From Lachnospiraceae bacterium (GTDB lineage: Bacteria > Bacillota > Clostridia > Lachnospirales > Lachnospiraceae), in contig JAJBTR010000374.1 in NCBI GenBank assembly GCA_020860745.1, positions 1 through 9,837 of the forward strand: DNA of 9,837 nt. Direction: 5' to 3'. Both the position numbers and the translations under genes were made by a program. Under the pieces are notes generated by a model. That model did not search any database and was not told the DNA's origin. It was given only the letters and a program-made list of their open reading frames with translations. Shown here piece by piece: positions 1-5,942 of this stretch; within the stretch, counting starts at the first letter, position 1; the number at the start of each line of letters is the position of its first letter.

Positions 1-141
1 CGTTAAATTCAGCATTTATCTTATGTTTAAAATTTCTTCATGAAACAACCCTGGACGGGCGCCCGGCACTTTATAAGCTTTTCCGACGAAGGCTCAACAC
101 TTTATAATTTTTTTCTGACCGCGGACAGCCCTCTGTTTTGG
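1..141. other. Region downstream of prfB; no clear terminator
   Basis: This stretch holds the repeat at 37-54, a 10-bp palindrome CGGGCGCCCG (56-65), and a 10-bp direct repeat CACTTTATAA (67-76 and 98-107). It also holds a near-palindrome CTGACCGCGGACAG (about 115-128) with one mismatch. Read on the minus strand, that last hairpin is followed by A7 rather than a U-tract, so I see no convincing intrinsic terminator for prfB. No gene is supported here. Confidence 0.4.
37..54 (+). repeat. Copy 1 of an 18-bp inverted repeat at the window ends
   Basis: TTCATGAAACAACCCTGG matches the reverse complement of 9784-9801 at 17 of 18 positions. A further block, AAGCTTTTCC (75-84), has a counterpart AAGCTTTCC beyond the other copy, at a spacing that differs by about 7 nt. 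This suggests two diverged members of one dispersed repeat. Confidence 0.5.
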
Positions 142-1252
142 TTATCCCTGCAGCGCAATCCATTTCAGATACGCATTCATAAACGGGTCAAGGTTTCCAT
201 CCATAACACTATCCACATTGCCGGTCTCTTCATTTGTACGCAGATCCTTTACCATCTTATAAGGCTGCATCACGTAGGAACGGATCTGGTTTCCCCATCC
301 GATTTCCGTAAGGTCTCCCCGGATATCATCCACTCGCTCCTGGTTCTCCTGTTTTTTCAGAAGATACAATTTGGACTTCAGCATCTGCATGGCCTTGTCC
401 TTATTCATATGCTGAGACCGCTCATTCTGGCACTGCACGACAATGCCGGTGGGCAGATGCGTAATCCGGATGGCAGACGATGTTTTATTGATATGCTGGC
501 CGCCGGCGCCGCTGGAACGATAGGTATCAATCCGCAGGTCATCCTCGTTGATCTCGACCTCCAGATTCTCCTCCAGCTCCGGCATCACATCACAGGACGC
601 AAACGAAGTCTGGCGTTTTCCCGCCGCATTAAACGGTGATATGCGAACCAGACGATGGACTCCCTTCTCCGATTTCAGATACCCGTAAGCATTCTCTCCG
701 TTTACCTGGAATGTGACAGACTTAATACCTGCCTCATCGCCGTCCAGATAGTCCAACACCTCCAGGTCATACCCTTTTGCCGTCGCCCAACGGGTGTACA
801 TGCGGTACAGCATACTCACCCAGTCGCAGGCCTCGGTCCCGCCGGCACCTGCATGGAGCGTCACAATGGCATTGTTGCTGTCAAATTCTCCGGATAACAG
901 CGTTTTCATACGGATACTTTCAAAAGTAGTCTGAAATTCTTCCAGCATTTCCTCAATTTCAGGAATCAGGGAAGCGTCCTCCTCCTCGTATCCCATCTCG
1001 ATCATGACCTCGATGTCCTCCATCATGGAAGTCAGATGGCGGAATACCTCAACATCGTCTTTCTTACTTTTCAGTTCTCTCATCATTTGCTGGGAGCGCT
1101 CCGGATCATTCCAGAAATCCGGCGTCTCCATTTCCCGCTCTAATTCCTCTATCCTCTGCTCTTTGTTAGCGAGGTCAAAGTGAATCCCTTACTTCCTGCA
1201 GCGGGTGTCGGTATGCGTTCAAACTGGACTTGAACTGATCTAATTCTACCAC
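142..1252 (-). CDS. prfB: Peptide chain release factor 2 (RF2), expressed by programmed +1 frameshift
   Basis: RF2 recognises UGA and UAA stop codons in the ribosomal A site and triggers release of the finished peptide. The class-I release factor signatures are intact: the stop-codon-reading tripeptide SPF and the catalytic loop GAGGQ. The long uninterrupted frame begins only at METPDFW (1131), but coding continues upstream. A GTG at 1252 with a good SD (GAGGTG, 1264-1259) opens a 25-codon frame (VVELDQFKSSLNAYRHPL and on to RDSL) ending in TGA at 1177-1175. Skipping one T gives DLANKEQRIEELERE joined to METPDFW. The joined product is 369 residues, which places SPF at 205-207 and GGQ at 250-252, the same numbering as E. 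coli RF2. Residue 246, just before the GGQ loop, is Ser. The coding sequence is 1252-1178 joined to 1176-142. The gene is separated from glmM by a palindromic element and appears to have its own promoter. Confidence 0.96.
1174..1190 (-). promoter_or_regulatory. prfB programmed +1 frameshift site
   Basis: The minus strand reads AAGGGATTCACTTTGAC. The slippery Leu codon CTT (1180-1178) is followed by in-frame TGA (1177-1175) and then C, the classic CTTTGAC heptamer. TGA is codon 26, as in E. coli prfB. An SD-like AAGGGA (1190-1185) lies just upstream, 4 nt from CTT. This is slightly weaker and further away than the E. coli AGGGGG, which sits 3 nt from CTT. In the known mechanism, low RF2 makes the ribosome pause at UGA and slip forward one base, giving autoregulation. 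Confidence 0.95.
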
Positions 1253-1256
1253 ACAA

Positions 1257-1265
1257 CTCACCTCT
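1257..1265 (-). promoter_or_regulatory. Ribosome binding site fixing the GTG start of prfB
   Basis: The minus strand reads AGAGGTGAG, with 4-6 nt to GTG at 1252. This decides the start of the short leader frame that ends in the frameshift TGA. The first ATG of the long frame (1131) has no comparable SD and would remove the first 40 residues. Confidence 0.75.
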
Positions 1266-1284
1266 TTCTTTTTTTATATAAGCG

Positions 1285-1313
1285 ATTATAAAGCCCGGTA
1301 TATATACTGAAAT
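1285..1313 (-). promoter_or_regulatory. Candidate sigma-A promoter for prfB
   Basis: A perfect -10 box TATAAT (1290-1285) is preceded at 17 bp by ATTTCA (1313-1308), a weak match to TTGACA (3 of 6). The predicted start near 1278 gives a leader of about 25 nt that contains the prfB SD. The box lies inside the left arm of the inverted-repeat element, so the element may supply the promoter. No start-site data are available. Confidence 0.5.
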
Positions 1314-1372
1314 TCTGTGATGTATTTTTAACGCAGACACGTTGATTTGCTCATTTTTTTCCGCCGTCTATA

Positions 1373-1428
1373 GACAGCATTCTCCGCAAACTCGCCTGCG
1401 CGCAGGCGAGTTTGCGGAGAATGCTGTC
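1373..1428. repeat. Perfect 56-bp palindrome, no spacer
   Basis: The two 28-bp arms are exactly complementary and meet at CTGCG|CGCAG with no loop. As RNA from either strand this would be a hairpin of about 26 bp with a 4-nt loop; as DNA it could extrude a cruciform. The T-runs on each strand (minus strand 1443-1438, plus strand 1354-1360) come before the hairpin rather than after it. It therefore does not have the layout of an intrinsic terminator, although it may still block or process glmM read-through. Confidence 0.95.
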
Positions 1429-1533
1429 ACTATGCTCAAAAAATTTCGCAAATCTGCCTACCGTCTGCTTGTAAAAACACATCACAGATTTTCGCGTACT
1501 ATAACGGCAAGCTCTATAATTGACTTATCAACT

Positions 1534-2904
1534 TTACTCTACATGCCCTTTCGCGCGTATCACATCCAGCACCTGGTTGACATAGTGCTCACAAATTTCC
1601 TCTGTCTCTGCCTCCACCATGACGCGGATCACCGGCTCGGTGCCGCTCTCGCGGACCAGGATCCGGCCTGTATCGCCGAGCAATCCCGCAACCTGCTCAA
1701 CGGCCGCCCGCACATCCGGGTCATTCTGTGCCTCCGCTTTATTTCTGACGCGGATATTTTTCAGCACCTGCGGATAAATTTTCACCGGTTCTGTCAGCTT
1801 TGACAACGGCATTTTTTTCGCCAGCATAACCTGCATCACTTTGAGGGATGTCAGAATGCCGTCCCCGGTTGTGGCATATTTGCTGAAGATGATATGCCCG
1901 GACTGTTCCCCGCCGATGCGGTGTCCGTTTTTCTGCATGCACTCATAAACATACTTATCACCCACAGCCGTTTTCTCATAATCAATCCCGGTCTCATCGA
2001 ATGCTTTGTAAAGGCCGAAATTGGACATCACAGTCGTAACGATGGTATTGTTCAGAAGCTTTCCTCTCTCTTTCATATATTTTCCATATATATAGAGAAT
2101 CAGATCGCCGTTGACCACGTTTCCCTGGTCATCCACGGCTATACAGCGGTCCGCATCTCCGTCATAGGCAAATCCCGCATCCAGATGTTTATCCTTCACA
2201 AACTGCTGTAAAACCTCGATATGTGTGGAGCCTGCGTTGTTATTGATATTCATGCCATTGGGCTCCGCGTTGATCACATAGGTTTTGGCGCCCAGGGCGT
2301 CAAATACATTCTTGGCAATCATCCATGCGCTTCCGTTTGCACAATCCAGGCCGATGCGCATCCCGCGGAAAGAATGCGTCGCCAGGGAGATCAGATAACC
2401 CACATAACGGTTTCTCCCTGCCGCATAGTCCACCGTGCATCCGATAGATTCCCGCGTGGCAAAGGGAATCTCATCCATCTCCTCCCCAAACAGATTGACA
2501 TGGCCGTCAATATAATCTTCGATATAGGAAATGGTCTTCTCATCCATCTTTTCCCCGCGGTTATTGATCAGCTTAATACCATTGTCATAATATGGATTAT
2601 GGCTCGCGGAGATCATAATACCGCAGTCAAAATCTTCTGTCCGCACCACATAGGATACGGAGGGCGTCGTAGTGACATGCAGCAGATAAGCATCTGCTCC
2701 GGAAGCCGTCAGTCCGGCTACCAGTGAATACTCAAACATATAGCTGGATCTGCGGGTATCCTTTCCGATCACAATTTTTGCTCTGTTTCCGCTGAGCTCG
2801 TGATAATACCAGCCCAGGAAGCGTCCCACTTTGTAAGCATGCTCCACTGTCAGAGTCTTATTGGCCTCCCCTCGGAAACCGTCAGTTCCAAAATATTTTC
2901 CCAT
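1534..2904 (-). CDS. glmM: Phosphoglucosamine mutase GlmM
   Basis: GlmM converts glucosamine-6-phosphate to glucosamine-1-phosphate, the step before GlmU on the way to UDP-GlcNAc for peptidoglycan and other wall polymers. The 456-residue product has the full length of the family. Visible motifs are the N-terminal KYFGTDGFRG, the phosphoserine loop ISASHNP with catalytic Ser101, the metal site DGDADR (248-253), the sugar-binding GGEQSGH (331-337) and the phosphate-binding RESGTEP (418-424). ATG at 2904 has GGAG 10 nt upstream. It starts 31 nt after cysNC and should be co-transcribed with it. In Bacillus, Lactococcus and Staphylococcus GlmM binds CdaA and inhibits c-di-AMP synthesis, so its place in the cdaA operon fits. 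The unusual point is that it is separated from cdaR by three genes. Confidence 0.97.
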   Translation of the reverse strand: MGKYFGTDGFRGEANKTLTVEHAYKVGRFLGWYYHELSGNRAKIVIGKDTRRSSYMFEYSLVAGLTASGADAYLLHVTTTPSVSYVVRTEDFDCGIMISASHNPYYDNGIKLINNRGEKMDEKTISYIEDYIDGHVNLFGEEMDEIPFATRESIGCTVDYAAGRNRYVGYLISLATHSFRGMRIGLDCANGSAWMIAKNVFDALGAKTYVINAEPNGMNINNNAGSTHIEVLQQFVKDKHLDAGFAYDGDADRCIAVDDQGNVVNGDLILYIYGKYMKERGKLLNNTIVTTVMSNFGLYKAFDETGIDYEKTAVGDKYVYECMQKNGHRIGGEQSGHIIFSKYATTGDGILTSLKVMQVMLAKKMPLSKLTEPVKIYPQVLKNIRVRNKAEAQNDPDVRAAVEQVAGLLGDTGRILVRESGTEPVIRVMVEAETEEICEHYVNQVLDVIRAKGHVE

Positions 2905-2935
2905 CCTGTCTGTTCTCCAATTCTATAATACTGAC

Positions 2936-4759
2936 CTACAGCAGGTCTTTCAGCTGCTCCAGCAGATCCTCCACACACTCATCCAACGTCCCTTTGCTGG
3001 TGTCAATGACCGCATCCGGATGCTCCGGCGGCTCATAAGGACTGGAAATGCCTGTAAAGTTATCCAGTTCTCCGCTGCGCGCTTTCCGGTAAAGCCCTTT
3101 TACATCGCGGCGTTCGCACTCCTCAATCGGGGTATTGACATATACCTCAATAAATGCATCCCCGATAATCTCCCGCGCGCGCCTCCGGTCATGAACAAAC
3201 GGAGAGATAAAGGATGTCAGCACAATAAGACCCGCATCGTTCATCAACTTTGACGCCTCGGCAATCCGGCGGATATTCTCAATCCGGTCATGCTCACGGA
3301 AACCCAGATTCCGGTTCAGTCCCATCCGGACATTATCCCCATCCAGAAGCATGGTGTGCCTGCCCATGGCGGCAAGCCGTTTCTCCAGTTCGTTAGCCAG
3401 GGAAGATTTCCCCGCTCCGGAAAGTCCGGTGAACCAGATTGTCCTGGCTGTCTGCCCCAGCAGATTTTCCCGGAACTCTCTTGTGATATCCATATCATGC
3501 CAGGTCAGATTATCCCCCCGGTTCAGGGAGTGTTCCACAACCCCGCAGGCGGAAGTCATATGGGAAACACGGTCAATCAGAATCAGCGACCCCAATGCAT
3601 TGTTTTTCTCAAACTTGTCAAACACGATCCTGGATGCGACTGCAATCTCGCAGCGGGCAATCTCATTCTTATAAATCGCATCGGCGTATACTTCCTCGCC
3701 GGAATTGACGTCGATCTTATATTTGATGTTCATCACGGTGGCCGGCACCTTCTGCGTGCCGATCTTCAGGAGGTAATTTTTCCCCTCCACCAGCTTCTCA
3801 TCATCCATCCACAATATGTTGGCTGCAAACAGTGTATTGACATACTCCTGCGCGCCTTTTACCAGCACACAGCCGCGGGAAACATCAATCTCGGTATCCA
3901 GTTGAATGGTAACTGCCCGCCCTGCAGAGCTGGTCTGCACCTCATCAAACCCCTGGTGGATGGAGGAAACCTGCGCAGTCTCTCCGCTGGGCAGCACGGT
4001 AATGCGGTCTCCCACGCTCACCTGTCCGCTCTCAATCTGTCCCTGAAATCCGCGGAACGTGTGGTTCGGACGGCAGACCCTCTGCACGGGCATGGTAAAT
4101 CCGGACTCCGCCGGATCCTGCTTCACATCAATATTTTCCAGATAGGTCAGAAGCGGTTCTCCCGTATACCACGGCATCCGGTCGGAACGGCTGGTGATAT
4201 TATCGCCTTCCGTTGCTGATACCGGAATCATCGCCGCTGTCTTATAATCAAATTCCGCCAGAAGGACGTTAATATTCTTCCGGATTTTGTCAAACTTGCG
4301 CTTCTCATAGTTGATCAGATCCATCTTATTGATGGCAAAGACGAAATGCTTGATGCCCATCAGCGAACAGATCCGCGTATGCCTTCTGGTCTGTGTCAGG
4401 ACTCCCTGGCTCGCATCCACCAGGATTACGGCAAGATCCGCAAAGGAGGCTCCGACCGCCATATTTCTCGTATATTCTTCATGTCCCGGCGTATCCGCCA
4501 CGATAAAGGAGCGGTTATCCGTAGTAAAATACCGGTATGCCACATCGATGGTGATCCCCTGCTCACGCTCCGCCATAAGACCGTCCAGCAGCAGGCTGTA
4601 ATCAATCTCTCCGCCTCTGGAACCCACTTTAGACTCTAATTCCAGTGCACGCTCCTGATCCGCAAAAATCAGTTTGGCATCGTAAAGCATATGACCGATC
4701 AGAGTGGATTTTCCGTCATCCACACTTCCGCAGGTGATAAATTTCAGCAATGCATCCAT
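2936..4759 (-). CDS. cysNC: Bifunctional CysN-CysC: sulfate adenylyltransferase GTPase subunit fused to APS kinase
   Basis: The N-terminal part is the EF-Tu-like GTPase subunit of ATP sulfurylase, which uses GTP hydrolysis to drive APS formation by CysD. Motifs are G1 GSVDDGKS (11-18), the switch region REQGITID (65-72), G3 DTPGH (89-93), G4 NKMD (144-147) and G5 SA (181-182), followed by beta-barrel domains up to about 430. The C-terminal part from about 437 is APS kinase, which phosphorylates APS to PAPS: P-loop GLSGAGKS (445-452), DGDNVR (473-478), FISPF (518-521 region) and the GLYRKARSGE segment (555-564). At 607 residues both domains are complete and no key residue is missing. ATG overlaps the cysD stop by one base (TAATG), which implies translational coupling. 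No PAPS reductase gene follows. Confidence 0.96.
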   Translation of the reverse strand: MDALLKFITCGSVDDGKSTLIGHMLYDAKLIFADQERALELESKVGSRGGEIDYSLLLDGLMAEREQGITIDVAYRYFTTDNRSFIVADTPGHEEYTRNMAVGASFADLAVILVDASQGVLTQTRRHTRICSLMGIKHFVFAINKMDLINYEKRKFDKIRKNINVLLAEFDYKTAAMIPVSATEGDNITSRSDRMPWYTGEPLLTYLENIDVKQDPAESGFTMPVQRVCRPNHTFRGFQGQIESGQVSVGDRITVLPSGETAQVSSIHQGFDEVQTSSAGRAVTIQLDTEIDVSRGCVLVKGAQEYVNTLFAANILWMDDEKLVEGKNYLLKIGTQKVPATVMNIKYKIDVNSGEEVYADAIYKNEIARCEIAVASRIVFDKFEKNNALGSLILIDRVSHMTSACGVVEHSLNRGDNLTWHDMDITREFRENLLGQTARTIWFTGLSGAGKSSLANELEKRLAAMGRHTMLLDGDNVRMGLNRNLGFREHDRIENIRRIAEASKLMNDAGLIVLTSFISPFVHDRRRAREIIGDAFIEVYVNTPIEECERRDVKGLYRKARSGELDNFTGISSPYEPPEHPDAVIDTSKGTLDECVEDLLEQLKDLL

Positions 4760-5652
4760 TAGAAATACCCCTCCCTCTTACGCTTTTCCATGCTGGCCGC
4801 GCCGCCGTCCTTATCAATCACGCGGCTGGTCCTCTCTGAGGAAACCGCGCTTAAGGTTTCCTGGATAATGGCATCCAGGGTATCGGCATCCGACTCCACG
4901 CCGCCAGACAGCGGATAACAGCCCAGCGTGCGGAAACGCACCTTTTTCATCATGGGTTTCTCTCCGGGCAGAAGTCTCATGCGGTCGTCATCCACCATAA
5001 TCAGGTTGCCATCCCTCTCCACCACAGGGCGTTCAGCAGCAAAATACAGTGGTATGATTTCTATACTCTCTCTCTTGATATACTGCCAGATGTCTTTCTC
5101 GGTCCAGTTCGAGATGGGAAATACGCGAATACTCTCCCCTTTATTAATCTCCGTGTTGAACAGCTTCCACATCTCGGGTCTCTGGTTCTTCGGATCCCAT
5201 GCGTGCTCCGCGTTGCGGAACGAGAAAATCCGCTCTTTCGCTCTGCTCTTCTCTTCATCACGGCGGCCTCCTCCAAAGGCGGCTGTAAAACCGTATTTAT
5301 TCAGTGCCTGCTTCAACGCCTGCGTTTTCATAATATCTGTATAGGCAGCGCCATGGTCAAACGGGTTGATTCCCTGCCGGAGTCCTTCCTCATTGATATA
5401 TTCCAGCATCTCGATGCCGTATTTTTCAGCCACCTTATCCCGGAACGAAATCATTTCCTTAAACTTCCAGGTCGTGTTCACATGGAGAAACGGAAACGGC
5501 GGTTTCTCCGGATAAAAGGCTTTCAGCGCCAGATGCAGCATCACGGAGGAATCCTTGCCTATGGAATAAAGCATCACAGGATTCTCACACTCCGCCGCCA
5601 CTTCCCGCATAATATATATCGCTTCGGCTTCCAGTTCATCTAAATGATCCAT
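4759..5652 (-). CDS. cysD: Sulfate adenylyltransferase subunit 2 CysD
   Basis: CysD is the catalytic PP-loop ATP pyrophosphatase subunit of ATP sulfurylase and makes adenosine-5'-phosphosulfate from ATP and sulfate together with CysN. The 297-residue product is close to the family's usual 300. The PP-loop SIGKDSS lies at 30-36. It is followed by the conserved [13 protein letters not shown], the [15 protein letters not shown] segment, [12 protein letters not shown] and LGCYPLSG, and it ends in the typical KREGYF. A strong SD, AGGAAGGA, lies 8 nt before ATG at 5652. The gene follows the HPr gene by 30 nt and overlaps cysNC by one base, so the pair should be made in step. Confidence 0.97.
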   Translation of the reverse strand: MDHLDELEAEAIYIMREVAAECENPVMLYSIGKDSSVMLHLALKAFYPEKPPFPFLHVNTTWKFKEMISFRDKVAEKYGIEMLEYINEEGLRQGINPFDHGAAYTDIMKTQALKQALNKYGFTAAFGGGRRDEEKSRAKERIFSFRNAEHAWDPKNQRPEMWKLFNTEINKGESIRVFPISNWTEKDIWQYIKRESIEIIPLYFAAERPVVERDGNLIMVDDDRMRLLPGEKPMMKKVRFRTLGCYPLSGGVESDADTLDAIIQETLSAVSSERTSRVIDKDGGAASMEKRKREGYF

Positions 5653-5682
5653 ATCTTATGTCCTTCCTGAAAAGATTTGTAC

Positions 5683-5937
5683 TCACAGATTTTTCACCAG
5701 TGCAATCACTGCAGCAAGAGCAGCTTCCTCATCCACGCCCTCGCAAATGAATTCTAATTCATCCCCCATTTTTACGCAAGCCCCAAGTATCGCCAGCAGG
5801 CTCTTGGCGTCAGCGGTTTTATTCCCCTTGTGCATCGTAACTGACGATTGAAATGTCGCTGCCAGATTGCTCAGGTTTCCGGCAGGACGAAGATGCAATC
5901 CCGCAGGATGTTTAATCACGACCTTCTCACTTACCAT
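5683..5937 (-). CDS. ptsH: HPr family phosphocarrier protein
   Basis: This 84-residue protein matches HPr along its full length. HPAGLHLRPAG places the PTS phosphorylation site His15 and its partner Arg17. AKSLLAILG carries Ser46, the site for HPr kinase in Firmicutes. Both residues are present, so it could act both in phosphotransfer and, as P-Ser-HPr, as a CcpA corepressor. Crh-type paralogues, which lack His15, are excluded. ATG follows the cdaR stop by 5 nt; the SD AGAGGAG overlaps that stop. No ptsI (enzyme I) gene is adjacent, which is unusual for the main housekeeping HPr, so it may be either the sole copy or a paralogue. The symbol is given for the family. Confidence 0.88.
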   Translation of the reverse strand: MVSEKVVIKHPAGLHLRPAGNLSNLAATFQSSVTMHKGNKTADAKSLLAILGACVKMGDELEFICEGVDEEAALAAVIALVKNL

Positions 5938-5942
5938 ATCTT

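Larger units (their letters stand above)
1278..1528. repeat. MITE-like imperfect inverted repeat filling the glmM-prfB gap
   Basis: The plus strand read from 1278 inward matches the minus strand read from 1528 inward, with small gaps. Matching blocks are ATAAG, ATTATAAAGC versus ATTATAGAGC, TCTGTGATGTATTTTTA versus TCTGTGATGTGTTTTTA (16 of 17), GCAGAC, ATTTGC and a T6-T7 run. The arms then join the perfect central palindrome at 1373-1428. The element begins next to the prfB SD and ends 5 bp from the glmM stop codon. It encodes no protein I can support. No clear target-site duplication was seen. The structure resembles a non-autonomous palindromic mobile element or REP-like repeat; copy number cannot be judged from one window. 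Confidence 0.7.

Noticed and set aside
40..639. Plus-strand frame starting MKQPW, partly sharing the end repeat
   Set aside because: Most of it is antisense to prfB and shows no domain. The shared MKQPW/VKQPW start comes from the 18-bp repeat, not from evident protein homology.
1149..1340. Minus-strand 63-codon frame overlapping the prfB 5' end
   Set aside because: It is in a different frame from the GTG leader and from the prfB body, and the prfB frameshift fully explains this region.
1328..1354. Short minus-strand frame MSKSTCLR after GGCGG as a prfB leader peptide
   Set aside because: Eight codons within the inverted repeat, upstream of the likely prfB promoter, with no attenuator-like structure. 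Chance is the simpler explanation.
1373..1428. Palindrome as an ordinary Rho-independent terminator of glmM
   Set aside because: The minus strand after the hairpin reads TATAGACGGCGGAAAAAAA, with no U-tract; the T-run is on the 5' side. A role in stopping transcription is not excluded, but the standard signature is missing.
3290..4219. Long plus-strand open frame (309 codons) opposite cysNC
   Set aside because: It lies wholly antisense to a gene with complete CysN and CysC motifs, its translation shows no recognisable domain, and there is no supported promoter. It is a shadow of cysNC codon bias.
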